Shown: positions 1-7,855, counted from the first letter of the stretch. The stretch: 32,689 nt of DNA from a virus (IMGVR_UViG_3300048032_000906:1-32689); one strand, 5' to 3'. Translations and numbers: made by a program. Notes: generated by a model from the letters alone, not told the origin.

Positions 1-1203
1 GCTGGCAAGATGACAGAAGAGGAAAGAACCGAATGGCCATCTAATAAAATGATTGGTTTGTCGTCAGCATCATACAAGTTTGAATATCTCTACAAAATGT
101 ATCAAGCCTATGAGAACATGATCTTTAACCCTGGAGCAAAAAATCAAGGCAGAAGATGCATTATGCAGTTTAGTTATGATTGCGCCCCAAAAGCCCTATA
201 TGATGAAAACTTAATATCCCAAGCAAGAGGAACAATGAGTCAGTCGCAAATCGACCGAGAGTTTAATGCTCAATTTACCGATGACAGTGCTGGCTATTTT
301 AAGATTAGTAAGATGGCTGAATGCACTATTGAGGATGGGGAATCACCTGCTGTAGAAGTGGCTGGCGATCCAGACGCAGAGTATATAATGGCGTTTGACC
401 CCTCTTGGTCTGAGTCAGAAACTTCTGATGATTTTGCTATACAAGTTATAAAGCTCATGCCAGAAAAAAAGAAAGGTGTCGTTGTCCACAGTTACGCACT
501 TCCTGGGACAAACCTAAAAAAACATATGACTTATTTTAAATATCTTTTAGATAGTTTTAATATTATTATGATTGTGGGGGACTACAATGGAGGAGTACAG
601 TTTATAAACTCCTGCAACGAAAGCGATATGTTCAAAAAAGAAAAGTTGGAAATAGGGGTTTTTGATCCAAAACTAGATAATCCACACGATTATGAGAAAG
701 ACTTGAGGGACGCCAGAAGCAGTTATAATAAAAGTAGTAATGTTATATGTATCTTAAGAAAGCCAGTTTCCAACTGGATTAGAAGCGCAAATGAAATGTT
801 GCAAACAGCGTTTGATAGAAAGAGGTTATATTTTGCTGCGACCGCTATGGATGATAATTATTCTTTGCAAAAAGCAAAAAAGATTCCGATCAAGGAATTA
901 AAGTTTTCAAAGTATGAAGACGAAAAGAATGTTGGGGCAAAGATGATTGACTTCATTGAACATCAAAAGGATATGATAGACTTAACGAAAGCTGAATGCG
1001 CACTTATACAAGTAACTTCGTCTGCTGGGGGAACTCAAAGTTTTGATCTTCCTAGCAATTTAAAAAGACAAAAGGGCGTAGACAGACCTAGAAAAGACTC
1101 CTATTCCGCTATTGTGCTAGGCAATTGGGGTATGAATATTTATTACGATATGATGAATATTCCCGAAGAAGTTAACCATGGATTTACTCCGATGTTTATT
1201 TAA
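1..1203 (+). CDS. terL: Terminase large subunit, C-terminal part (5' end outside window)
   Basis: This is the DNA-packaging motor subunit that cuts and translocates genome DNA into the prohead. The frame is open from base 1 (Ala-Gly-Lys before the first Met at 10), so the N-terminal ATPase with Walker A/B lies upstream of the window. The visible part begins near the end of the ATPase (coupling-motif-like LSSASYKFEYLYKMYQ) and continues into the RNase H-like nuclease. Nuclease acidic residues are plausible in MAFDPSWSESETSDD, in IMIVGDYNGG and in the late RKDSYSAIVLGNWG motif. The family is typically 500-650 aa, so 400 residues here fits a loss of roughly the first third. It precedes the small gene at 1253 and the portal, the normal packaging-module order. 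The family call is firm; the exact catalytic residues are inferred by position. Confidence 0.9.
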   Translation, partial: AGKMTEEERTEWPSNKMIGLSSASYKFEYLYKMYQAYENMIFNPGAKNQGRRCIMQFSYDCAPKALYDENLISQARGTMSQSQIDREFNAQFTDDSAGYFKISKMAECTIEDGESPAVEVAGDPDAEYIMAFDPSWSESETSDDFAIQVIKLMPEKKKGVVVHSYALPGTNLKKHMTYFKYLLDSFNIIMIVGDYNGGVQFINSCNESDMFKKEKLEIGVFDPKLDNPHDYEKDLRDARSSYNKSSNVICILRKPVSNWIRSANEMLQTAFDRKRLYFAATAMDDNYSLQKAKKIPIKELKFSKYEDEKNVGAKMIDFIEHQKDMIDLTKAECALIQVTSSAGGTQSFDLPSNLKRQKGVDRPRKDSYSAIVLGNWGMNIYYDMMNIPEEVNHGFTPMFI

Positions 1204-1229
1204 AAAGTTCGAAAAGTGACTTTTAAAAA

Positions 1230-1248
1230 GTGTAACTAACTTTATAAT
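1230..1248 (+). promoter_or_regulatory. GTGTAA element plus TATAAT upstream of the small head gene
   Basis: GTGTAA at 1230-1235 is followed by TATAAT at 1243-1248, 4 nt before the ATG at 1253. GTGTAA recurs before many transcription-unit starts in this window, and the same GTGTAA...TTATAATAG pair precedes the gene at 7180. A 6-bp inverted repeat (AAAAGT-G-ACTTTT, 1212-1224) lies just upstream. The promoter role is inferred from recurrence, not shown. Confidence 0.45.
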
Positions 1249-1252
1249 AGCT

Positions 1253-1408
1253 ATGCCAATACCAAAACCAGGAAAAAAGGAAGAACAAAAACAATTCATG
1301 TCTCGCTGCTTGGGCGACAAGATGATGAAAGAAGAATTTAAAGACATCAATCAGAGAATTGCGGTATGCATAACATCATTTAAAGAAAAGGACAAAAAAG
1401 ATGGCTAA
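1253..1408 (+). CDS. Small conserved phage protein (51 aa) between terminase and portal
   Basis: This 51-codon frame starts MPIPKPGKKEEQ and contains F-M-S-R-C, then E-E-F-K-D and Q-R-I-A-V-C. That pattern (MPxPK...F...C......EF.D..QR.AVC) is one I recognise from short phage proteins next to portal or protease genes, sometimes fused to the protease. No catalytic function is known to me. The two cysteines, about 20 residues apart in a lysine-rich protein, could bind metal, but that is speculation. Its stop overlaps the portal ATG (1401-1408), so translation is probably coupled. It has its own upstream GTGTAA element. The reality of the gene is supported by the motif, the overlap and the tight fit between neighbours. 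Confidence 0.75.
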   Translation: MPIPKPGKKEEQKQFMSRCLGDKMMKEEFKDINQRIAVCITSFKEKDKKDG

Positions 1409-3347
1409 AAGAAAATATACGAAAAAATCTAATTATTGGAATAAATTTCAAAAGGTTGCGCCACAATCATCGCAAGCACAAGAGATTGCCGAACCAGCAA
1501 CTGCTGGCGAGTCCTATCATACTTCCCTGGGGTCGTACAGCCGATCTGGTTCTGTGAGCAATCTATCATCATCAAACACATCCACAAGAATAAACAGATC
1601 TTCTGTTACGGCCCCGCTTAATAAGTTTAGTCAAATTCGTAGCGGGTTACTTCCTTACGAGATTTCTGGCGATGGAATTAACGTAAGAGAGGCTATTGAA
1701 CTCTGTCAAAAGGCTTATGCAAATGTTCCGATTTTTAGAAACACGATTGATATGATGTCAGAGTTCGCTAATGCGGAGGTTTATTTGGAGGGCGGAAACG
1801 CAACATCCAGAGAATTCTTCATGAAACTTTTTGACAGAATCAAACTGTGGGATTTGAAAGACCAATATTTTAGAGAATACTACAGAAGCGGAAACATCTT
1901 TCTATATAGACTTGATGGAAAGTTTGACCTTAATGACTTCAAGAAGTTTTCTAAAATTGTAGAGGGGACCCCGAAAGAAAATAAATTTCCGCTTAAGTAC
2001 ATTGTTTTAAATCCTTTTGAGATTGTTGCCAAGCGCAGTACTGTTTTTAGCACAAAGGATGGAGCGTATGCCAAAATTCTTTCTGAGTTTGATATGGAAA
2101 GACTTGCCAACCCTAAAAATGATTACGACAGGGCTGTGTTTGAGGCGTTGGATCCAGAAGATCAAAAATTAATTGAAGATGGCGCTTATTTTAAAGATGG
2201 TCTTAAAATTAACCTAGACAACGAAAGACTGGCATACAGCTTCTACAAAAAACAAGATTATGAACCGTTTTCTATTCCGTTTGGCTACCCTGTGCTTGAG
2301 GATATTAATGCCAAGATGGAAATGAAAAAAATGGATCAGGCGATAATGAGAACCGTAGAAAATGTAATTCTCATGATCACAATGGGAGCAGAACCAGATA
2401 AGGGCGGAATTAATGCAAACAATGTCAAGGCCATGCAAAAACTTTTCCAAAACGAATCGGTTGGTCGTGTTCTTGTTTCTGATTACACAACAAAGGCAGA
2501 TTTTGTCATACCAGACATTAACAAGGTTGTTGGCCCAGGAAAATATGAAGTCATTAATAAAGATATTAAAGAAGGATTACAAAACATTATTCTTAATGAA
2601 GACAAATATAGTGGCGCACAAATCAAAGCTCGCGTTTTCCTTGATAGACTTAAGGAAGCTCGTGAGGCATTTATCCATGATTTTCTTCAGCCAGAAATAC
2701 GTCGAATTGCCAAAGACTTAGGTTTTAGACAATATCCAACTGTTAAATTTAAAGATATTGACCTTCGTGACGAAACCCAACTTATGCGTGTGGCGACAAG
2801 GCTTATGGAGTTGGGCGTTATGACCGCAGAACAAGGTATGGATTTATTTCACACTGGAAGGTTTCCCCTTGCTGAAGAGCTAGAAGGAGCGCAAGAAAAG
2901 TTCGTGGAGCAAAGAGAAAAAGGTTACTTTAATCCAGTAGTTGGAGGAGTTCCGATGATTGAACCCGATGAAGAATCCAACGAGCAAAAAAAGAAGCCAG
3001 ATGGTGGAATGGCTGGAAGGCCAGAGGGTTCTAAGGATCAATTCTCAAGAGAAAGTATTCAAGGCACGATTTATGAAGTGGAAGCGCTGAGCTCTATCGC
3101 AAAAGAAAAAATGTTAGAAAAGCTTGATTCAGAATCATTAAGCGAAGATCAAGAAAAAATGCTGAGCAAGCTATGCGAATCTGTTGTTTGCGCTTCAGAA
3201 AAAGAAAATTGGCAGGAAACAATTATTTCTTGTGTAAATGATTTTGCGGAGATTGAAAGACTGGGAACCCTGAACGGTGTTTTTGAGATTTCAGACGCTC
3301 ATAAATTAGAAGTTTATCCATCAGCAATATTATATCACTCAAAATGA
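1401..3347 (+). CDS. Portal protein
   Basis: The portal forms the dodecameric ring at the head vertex through which DNA passes and onto which the terminase docks. The 648-aa length, the position right after terL and the content support the call. There is a low-complexity Ser/Thr/Gln-rich N-terminus (about residues 10-75), then a mixed alpha/beta core (about 80-530) with the portal-like stretch FRNTIDMMSEFANAEVYLEG and a later DRLKEAREAFIHDFLQPEIR. A charged C-terminal tail (about 530-648) contains GGMAGRPEGSKDQF and may face the head interior. The start ATG overlaps the preceding 51-aa gene by 8 nt and is preceded by an A/G-rich AAAGGACAAAAAAG. The stop overlaps the next start at 3344 (ATGA). 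Family assignment rests on composition, size and context. Confidence 0.85.
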   Translation: MAKRKYTKKSNYWNKFQKVAPQSSQAQEIAEPATAGESYHTSLGSYSRSGSVSNLSSSNTSTRINRSSVTAPLNKFSQIRSGLLPYEISGDGINVREAIELCQKAYANVPIFRNTIDMMSEFANAEVYLEGGNATSREFFMKLFDRIKLWDLKDQYFREYYRSGNIFLYRLDGKFDLNDFKKFSKIVEGTPKENKFPLKYIVLNPFEIVAKRSTVFSTKDGAYAKILSEFDMERLANPKNDYDRAVFEALDPEDQKLIEDGAYFKDGLKINLDNERLAYSFYKKQDYEPFSIPFGYPVLEDINAKMEMKKMDQAIMRTVENVILMITMGAEPDKGGINANNVKAMQKLFQNESVGRVLVSDYTTKADFVIPDINKVVGPGKYEVINKDIKEGLQNIILNEDKYSGAQIKARVFLDRLKEAREAFIHDFLQPEIRRIAKDLGFRQYPTVKFKDIDLRDETQLMRVATRLMELGVMTAEQGMDLFHTGRFPLAEELEGAQEKFVEQREKGYFNPVVGGVPMIEPDEESNEQKKKPDGGMAGRPEGSKDQFSRESIQGTIYEVEALSSIAKEKMLEKLDSESLSEDQEKMLSKLCESVVCASEKENWQETIISCVNDFAEIERLGTLNGVFEISDAHKLEVYPSAILYHSK

Positions 3348-3811
3348 AAGAAATCAAAAATCCCCTAGAAATGAGCGTAGACCGCTCCAACGGCAATATA
3401 GAGATATCTATTGCGAAAAAATATAGCAAAACTGAAGAAGCTATGTACAAGTCATACATGAATATTTGCTCTATGGATGACAAAGCCTTAGTTGATACTT
3501 CTGGTATGGACGAAGAGTCTACCGCCAAAAGCTGTGGAATGCAATACGATAAAATGAGGGCAATGATGAACGAAGTCGGAGAAGGGGGATTGACTGAAGA
3601 CCAAAAAAAGCTTCCCAAGCCTTTGCAAAAAGCCATTTTAGAAAAAATGAAAAAAGAAGGAAAGGCTTCCGAATCCGATGAAAAGAATTTCAAGCCTCAT
3701 ATGATGTATGATCCAAAAACTGGCAAAGGCTACGAAGCAAAAACCTACAAAGATCATATAGATATGAAAAAAATGGGCTATACCCATGAGAATTCCAAGA
3801 AGAATGCATAA
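3344..3811 (+). CDS. Small head-module protein of unknown function (155 aa)
   Basis: I do not recognise a named family. The protein is hydrophilic, rich in Lys, Met and Glu, with no membrane segment. It contains LPKPLQKAILEKMKKEGK mid-protein and ends with a compact motif (MMYDPKTGKGYEAKTYKDH, then a GY) that I associate with small conserved proteins of unknown function in phage head operons. Its ATG overlaps the portal stop (ATGA) and its end overlaps the protease start, so it is tightly embedded in the packaging/head operon. A role in head assembly is inferred only from position. It could be an assembly chaperone or a minor head protein; nothing in the sequence decides this. Confidence 0.65.
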   Translation: MKEIKNPLEMSVDRSNGNIEISIAKKYSKTEEAMYKSYMNICSMDDKALVDTSGMDEESTAKSCGMQYDKMRAMMNEVGEGGLTEDQKKLPKPLQKAILEKMKKEGKASESDEKNFKPHMMYDPKTGKGYEAKTYKDHIDMKKMGYTHENSKKNA

Positions 3812-5330
3812 GTACACAGCAAAATTCGATTTCGAAATTAAAGCCTGCGAAGAGATTTCAGGCATTAATGTAAGTAAGGCTAATATTGAAAATTTAAGAG
3901 AGTTGATACCAACCTCTGTAGATTTAGAAAAGAATATTGACTTGATGGGCGTGGCATTTAACGCTGCAGTTGTTAACGAGTTTAATAAGAATGGCGATGG
4001 GATTGATACAAAAACAGCAATCGATTCAGTTCAGCAGTTTATTCATAAACCAACAAATATCGAGCATAATAAGAAAAAGGTTGTTGGTCATATTGTAAAT
4101 GCTGGCTTTAGCGATTACTCTGATAGCTCTATCTTGATTAATGTTGATGAAAACGAAAAAGATGCGTTTAATATCGCTTTGGGTGCTGTGGTATATAAGA
4201 CCGTAGACAAAGAATTTTTTGAAATACTAGAGAAAAGCACCGACCCAAAAAACAAAATGCACAATACGGTTTCTGCGAGTTGGGAAATTGGGTTTAGCGA
4301 ATATAAAATCGCAGTAGGCAGTAAGAATCTCAAGGACGCAGAAATTATTTCTGATCCCGATCAAGTAAGGGAAATGAAAGGGATGCTGAGAGCCTTTGGA
4401 GGTAAAGGGAAGACCGAAGATGGTCGTCCAGTCTACCGACTCATCACTGGTCAAGTTTATCCCCTGGGCATAGGATTTACTATGAAGCCAGCTGCAAATG
4501 TTAAGGGTGTAATCAGTCAAGAGTACAAGCTAGATGAACCCAAAAACGAAAACTCTAATAAAGGGCAAGCATCACAATTAGAAAAAACGTCAAAGAAAAT
4601 TTCACAAAAATTAAAAAATACTGTAAACAATACTAAAATTATGGAACTAGAAACTCTACTATCAGAACTAAAAGACTCTCTTGCGGAAAAGAAATTTTCT
4701 GAAGAAGCGGTCGCTGGCATGACTTCGACATTTGCCGAAGCCATTAAACAAAAAGATGATGAGTACAAAGCTTCTCTTGAAGCTGCGGAACAAGAAAAGG
4801 CCGAAATCGCTTCTGCGAAAGAAGAGCTTCAAGCTTCCGTAGAATCTATCAAGGAAGAGCTTGGAGCTGCTCAAGAACGCATTGCTGAATTTGAAGCTGC
4901 AAAAAATGCTGAAGAAGCAGTCGCTCGTTTCAACGCTCGCATGGAAGAAATTGATTCTCTTTACGACCTAGAAGAAAGCGACAGCGCTTTCATTGCTGAA
5001 AAGATTAAAGGTCTTGACGACACTGAAGAATCTTTCGCTTCGTTTAAGAGCGAGCTCGAAGTTTTTTGGTCATCCAAAAATAAAGAAGCTAAAGCGAAAT
5101 TCGAAGAAGAAGTTAAGGCTCGCGTCGATGCAGAAATCGAAAGACGTCTGACTTCCCAAGCTTCCGAAGAAGAAGAAGAAAAAGAAGAAGAAGTCGATGT
5201 TGAAGAAGCTCTCGCGAATGCAGAGCAAACCAACGAAGAAATTCCTAACAATAACGAAGCTCAAGCTTCTGCAAAAACTTTGAAGGATAAGTTCGCTGCT
5301 GCTTTTAGTCGCGAAAATATTCTTGGATAA
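3804..5330 (+). CDS. Prohead protease with C-terminal scaffold domain
   Basis: The N-terminal ~235 residues form a prohead protease that would cleave scaffold and capsid protein during head maturation. Candidate catalytic residues are the His in KPTNIEHNKKKVVGH (about residue 88) and the Ser in TVSASWEIGF (about 157), the His/Ser order seen in phage prohead and herpesvirus-like proteases. The second half is a scaffold: from about residue 280 it is Glu/Lys/Ala-rich, predicted coiled coil, and ends with a strongly acidic run and a short basic tail. I chose ATG 3804 because it overlaps the previous stop (ATGCATAA) and has AAGAAG just upstream. ATG 3786, six codons earlier, is also open. The internal Met at 4641 probably gives a separate scaffold product. 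Confidence 0.8.
   Translation: MHKYTAKFDFEIKACEEISGINVSKANIENLRELIPTSVDLEKNIDLMGVAFNAAVVNEFNKNGDGIDTKTAIDSVQQFIHKPTNIEHNKKKVVGHIVNAGFSDYSDSSILINVDENEKDAFNIALGAVVYKTVDKEFFEILEKSTDPKNKMHNTVSASWEIGFSEYKIAVGSKNLKDAEIISDPDQVREMKGMLRAFGGKGKTEDGRPVYRLITGQVYPLGIGFTMKPAANVKGVISQEYKLDEPKNENSNKGQASQLEKTSKKISQKLKNTVNNTKIMELETLLSELKDSLAEKKFSEEAVAGMTSTFAEAIKQKDDEYKASLEAAEQEKAEIASAKEELQASVESIKEELGAAQERIAEFEAAKNAEEAVARFNARMEEIDSLYDLEESDSAFIAEKIKGLDDTEESFASFKSELEVFWSSKNKEAKAKFEEEVKARVDAEIERRLTSQASEEEEEKEEEVDVEEALANAEQTNEEIPNNNEAQASAKTLKDKFAAAFSRENILG
4620..4640 (+). promoter_or_regulatory. Putative internal promoter/leader for the scaffold
   Basis: ACTGTAAACAATACTAAAAT (4620-4639) sits inside the protease gene immediately before the internal ATG at 4641. 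Nineteen of its 20 bases match the box directly upstream of the tail-tube gene on the other strand (9672 down to 9653). A 20-nt near-identity at two start codons, one of them inside coding DNA, argues for a selected control element. Confidence 0.6.
4641..5330 (+). CDS. Scaffold protein made from an internal start (nested in the protease gene)
   Basis: This is a 229-codon product in the same frame as the protease, starting MELETLLSELKDSLAEKK. It is almost entirely charged helix (Glu, Lys, Ala), as expected of a scaffold that fills the prohead and is later removed by the protease. Nested protease/scaffold pairs are well known, for example lambda C/Nu3. Support here comes from the 20-nt box before the ATG shared with the tail-tube gene, and from a codon shift at this point: Arg switches from AGA/AGG towards CGT/CGC, and GCT and GAA dominate, like the neighbouring capsid genes. 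That fits much higher expression than the protease half. There is no Shine-Dalgarno sequence. Separate expression is inferred. Confidence 0.6.
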   Translation: MELETLLSELKDSLAEKKFSEEAVAGMTSTFAEAIKQKDDEYKASLEAAEQEKAEIASAKEELQASVESIKEELGAAQERIAEFEAAKNAEEAVARFNARMEEIDSLYDLEESDSAFIAEKIKGLDDTEESFASFKSELEVFWSSKNKEAKAKFEEEVKARVDAEIERRLTSQASEEEEEKEEEVDVEEALANAEQTNEEIPNNNEAQASAKTLKDKFAAAFSRENILG

Positions 5331-5364
5331 AATAAAAAAAACTAAATTTAACTAAAAAAAAATT

Positions 5365-5982
5365 ATGGCACTAAGATTACTTCCATTCAGACAGTATGAC
5401 GAGCAAGACGTTGTTAACGTTTTCGCTCTCCAAAACGCCGATGTTCTTGAGTCTACCACTGGTGACGGCAAGGGCTCTAACGGTGTTTTCGTCAAGGTCA
5501 CTGACGGTAACTTCGACCAAGATGTTATTACTTACGGTTCTAACAGCTATCTTGGTAAGACAGATTACCCTCACGTCGGTGGCGACATGTATCCTACCAA
5601 CCCTCTTGAAGTTGCTGCTGCTGCTTCTGGCGAAATCCCTCTTGGATTGACCCTGAATCAAACAGCAAAGACTGATGAGAATGGTGAGAAACTTCTTTAT
5701 AATGCAACCAAGAAAGAAGAGCTTCAAGCTGTTCTTCCTGGCCAAAGCGTTCCTGTCGCAACTAAAGGTATCTTTACCTTGAGCGCAAACGCTATCGAAG
5801 GTAACGCAGCTTCTGTGTTCACTATCGGAGATGGTTTTGAGGTTGCTGGTGATGGAACAGTTGGTCCTGCTACTGTAGGTTCTGCTGATTCGCTTGGTAT
5901 GGTTCTTGGAACTGGCTCGCGTACTTCTAACACTGTTACTGATCAGTTCGCTGGTGATTATGTTATTGTTAAACTTGGATAA
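5365..5982 (+). CDS. Head decoration-type structural protein
   Basis: This 205-aa protein lies between the scaffold and the major capsid gene, where capsid decoration or auxiliary proteins are usual. The sequence starts MALRLLPFRQYDEQDVVN, is rich in Gly, Thr and Val with many short beta-prone stretches, contains PLGLTLNQTAKTDENGEKLLY and ends with a beta-rich segment. No enzyme motif or membrane segment is seen. Codons are strongly biased (GCT, GGT, ACT, CGT), like the capsid gene, so it is probably abundant in the virion. The ATG follows an A-rich leader (ACTAAAAAAAAATTATGG) resembling the one before the internal scaffold start. There is no clear Shine-Dalgarno sequence. Capsid-binding function is inferred from position and expression signature. 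Confidence 0.65.
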   Translation: MALRLLPFRQYDEQDVVNVFALQNADVLESTTGDGKGSNGVFVKVTDGNFDQDVITYGSNSYLGKTDYPHVGGDMYPTNPLEVAAAASGEIPLGLTLNQTAKTDENGEKLLYNATKKEELQAVLPGQSVPVATKGIFTLSANAIEGNAASVFTIGDGFEVAGDGTVGPATVGSADSLGMVLGTGSRTSNTVTDQFAGDYVIVKLG

Positions 5983-5983
5983 C

Positions 5984-5992
5984 AAGAAAGGA
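5984..5992 (+). promoter_or_regulatory. Shine-Dalgarno-like site of the capsid gene
   Basis: AAGAAAGGA lies 10 nt before the ATG at 6003. It is one of the few purine-rich ribosome-binding sites in this window and fixes the capsid start. Confidence 0.6.
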
Positions 5993-6002
5993 ACTTTATA
6001 AT

Positions 6003-7094
6003 ATGAAAATTACTTTAAAAAATACTCCAGAACAAGTCGAGCTTGTAAAAGCAATGGCTTCTCGCAACCGTGATGTTGCTTACGAAGCTCAAACTGCTCT
6101 TGCTGAGTTTATCGGCCCTGTTCTCGCTGAAGTTATCAACAATGCTCCTGCTTTGTCGAATCTCTTCACGACTCTTCAGTACAATGCTGATGACAATCCT
6201 TCGATTCCGTTGGATCTGTACTTCGACATTTCTGATGAAGATTACGTACAAGTTTATAGCCAAAGCCGTGCTGGTGGCCTTCCAACTTCGGAAGTTCTTC
6301 CAACATCTGCTGAGCTTAAGATCGCTACATACAGCCTTGATTCCGCTGTAAGCTTTGATCGTCGTTACGCTGCTAAGAGCCGCATGGACGTTGTCGCTAA
6401 GACAATGACTCGTGTTGCACAAGAAATCCTTCTTAAGCAAAACACAATCTCTGCTAATGTTATCATGAAAGCTCTTGGTGCTGCTTCTACTAACGGACTC
6501 GCTCACGTTATTGGAGCCGACACTGCAGATCGTTTCACTCTTGCTGACTTGAATGCTCTTATGACTCGCTCAAAGAGAATTGTCACTTCGTTTACAGGTG
6601 GTACTCCTGATGCTCGTCAAGGCCGTGGTCTTACAGACATCATTGTTTCTCCTGAAATCGTTGAAGAGCTTCGCGCTATTGCTTACAATCCAATCAACAC
6701 CAAGGTAGCCCCTGCTGGCGCTGGTACTGATTCGGTTCAAACTGCTGACGTTATTGCTGAAGAAGCCTATCGCGCTGCTGGCGCTCCTGAGTTCTACGGC
6801 ATCAATGTCATTGAGCTTAATGAGTTTGGTGATGGACAGAAGTTCAACGCTATTTTCAATAACAGCTACTCTGGTTCTTTCAATCCTGCTAGCCAGCAGA
6901 TTGTTGTTGGTGTCGACCGTAGCCGCGAAGCACTGGTTCGCCCAGTTGCTATTGACGCTGAAAACGGTGGTGAGTTTAGCCTCATCGCTGATGACCAGTA
7001 CAGCATTCGCCAAAGCAAGATCGGATACTTCGGTTCTCTTGAAGAGGGTCGTATCGTTCTTGATGACCGCGCTCTTGTTGGTTGCATCGTTTAA
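6003..7094 (+). CDS. Major capsid protein
   Basis: This 363-aa protein, placed after protease, scaffold and decoration genes, is the HK97-fold shell subunit by position, size and composition. It has an N-terminal helical segment (about 1-60), then an E-loop/P-domain-like region with the basic SFDRRYAAKSRMDVVAK around residue 120. A central A-domain-like part contains LTDIIVSPEIVEELRAIAYNP. The C-terminal part ends with an acidic, arginine-containing strand. It is translated from a good Shine-Dalgarno site, uses strongly biased codons and is followed at once by a strong terminator, all consistent with the most abundant virion protein. I see no separate N-terminal delta domain; the scaffold gene supplies that role. 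Confidence 0.88.
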   Translation: MKITLKNTPEQVELVKAMASRNRDVAYEAQTALAEFIGPVLAEVINNAPALSNLFTTLQYNADDNPSIPLDLYFDISDEDYVQVYSQSRAGGLPTSEVLPTSAELKIATYSLDSAVSFDRRYAAKSRMDVVAKTMTRVAQEILLKQNTISANVIMKALGAASTNGLAHVIGADTADRFTLADLNALMTRSKRIVTSFTGGTPDARQGRGLTDIIVSPEIVEELRAIAYNPINTKVAPAGAGTDSVQTADVIAEEAYRAAGAPEFYGINVIELNEFGDGQKFNAIFNNSYSGSFNPASQQIVVGVDRSREALVRPVAIDAENGGEFSLIADDQYSIRQSKIGYFGSLEEGRIVLDDRALVGCIV

Positions 7095-7115
7095 TCGAAC
7101 AAAATACTTAAAACT

Positions 7116-7144
7116 AAGCCGTCCCGAAAGGGGCGGCTTTTTTT
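7116..7144 (+). terminator. Rho-independent terminator after the capsid gene
   Basis: A 10-bp stem (AAGCCGTCCC / GGGGCGGCTT, one G-U pair) closes a GAAA tetraloop at 7126-7129 and is followed by a run of T to 7144. It ends the capsid transcript. The GTGTAA element at 7145 abuts the T-run, so the next unit starts afresh. Confidence 0.9.
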
Positions 7145-7173
7145 GTGTAATATTTACGCTTTTGTTTTATAAT
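7145..7173 (+). promoter_or_regulatory. GTGTAA element and TATAAT before the SAP-like gene
   Basis: GTGTAA (7145-7150) directly follows the capsid terminator. TATAAT (7168-7173) lies 6 nt before the ATG at 7180. A fresh promoter is expected here because the terminator blocks read-through. Confidence 0.5.
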
Positions 7174-7179
7174 AGGGTT

Positions 7180-7842
7180 ATGGATAATATATCAAAAAAA
7201 ATTAATGAAGAGGGAAGTAAGTGCGAACAATTACCAGAAGCTATCCCTGTGAACGAAGAAAAAGTAAAAGAGTTCATGAAGAAAGTCCAGAAAACAATTA
7301 ATGCAGACGAGAGAGATATTGCGACTGCAGTTGAAAACGACGAACCTAATAACGAAGAAATGCAGAAGGATGTTCGGGCTAACACTTTGGACAGTTTAAA
7401 CTATGCAGATGGAAAAGAGAGGGATGAAATTGATGAAATTGAAGCTAAAGAAAAGCTAATGGGTGTAGATGTCATTTCTCCGTTTGGCACAAGCAATCCC
7501 AAAGTTTTTAAAAGAAAGCTAGAGTCCATGGGGCATGTTAGAAAATCAACACTCGCAGAAAAAACAGGAACAAGAGTTTTTGCGGATGAAGAAATGCAGA
7601 ACGAAGCTCTAATTAGAGCTTTTCACGAATGGAGGGGGAGCAATTGGGGGTCGAAAGGGAGTAAGACTGAAGCCAAAGCGAAGATGCTCGCGTCCGATTC
7701 TGTGCAGGACTTCGAGAACAAACTTAAAAGAAAAACCCTATCTGAGCTTCAAGAAATGGCAATGAAGTTGGGCTTTACTCCAAGTTTCGATAGGACTAGG
7801 CTAATATCTGCCTTAAGGCAGGAATATCTTAAGAGGAGTTAA
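7180..7842 (+). CDS. Head-module protein with C-terminal SAP-like motif (220 aa)
   Basis: The frame stays open upstream through the capsid gene, but ATG 7180 is the logical start: it lies after the capsid terminator and a promoter-like element. The protein is very acidic in residues 1-90. It then has a basic stretch AFHEWRGSNWGSKGSK and ends with LSELQEMAMKLGFTPSFDR plus a final helix, which looks like a SAP helix-extended-helix DNA-binding motif. Between capsid and head-tail adaptor genes it may be a minor head or DNA-associated protein. The SAP reading rests on the hydrophobic pattern and the leucine/glycine spacing. No better family is recognised, and the function is unknown. Confidence 0.7.
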   Translation: MDNISKKINEEGSKCEQLPEAIPVNEEKVKEFMKKVQKTINADERDIATAVENDEPNNEEMQKDVRANTLDSLNYADGKERDEIDEIEAKEKLMGVDVISPFGTSNPKVFKRKLESMGHVRKSTLAEKTGTRVFADEEMQNEALIRAFHEWRGSNWGSKGSKTEAKAKMLASDSVQDFENKLKRKTLSELQEMAMKLGFTPSFDRTRLISALRQEYLKRS

Positions 7843-7849
7843 TTTTTTA

Positions 7850-7855
7850 GTGTAA
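7850..7855 (+). promoter_or_regulatory. GTGTAA element, 8 nt before ATG 7864
   Basis: GTGTAA followed by exactly 8 nt and an ATG, the spacing also seen at 13624, 30187, 30943 and (reverse strand) 11594. There is no ribosome-binding site between element and ATG. Confidence 0.5.

Noticed and set aside
3223-3693. 156-aa minus-strand open frame
   Set aside because: Antisense to the portal end and the following gene, both well supported; the Phe/Ser-rich translation reflects A-rich sense codons.
5377-5985. 202-aa minus-strand open frame opposite the decoration protein
   Set aside because: Antisense shadow created by strong codon bias of the sense gene; low-complexity translation and no promoter or ribosome-binding site.
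6754-7179. N-terminal extension of the SAP-like gene into the capsid gene
   Set aside because: It overlaps the capsid in another frame and crosses a strong terminator. ATG 7180 after the promoter-like element is the sensible start.
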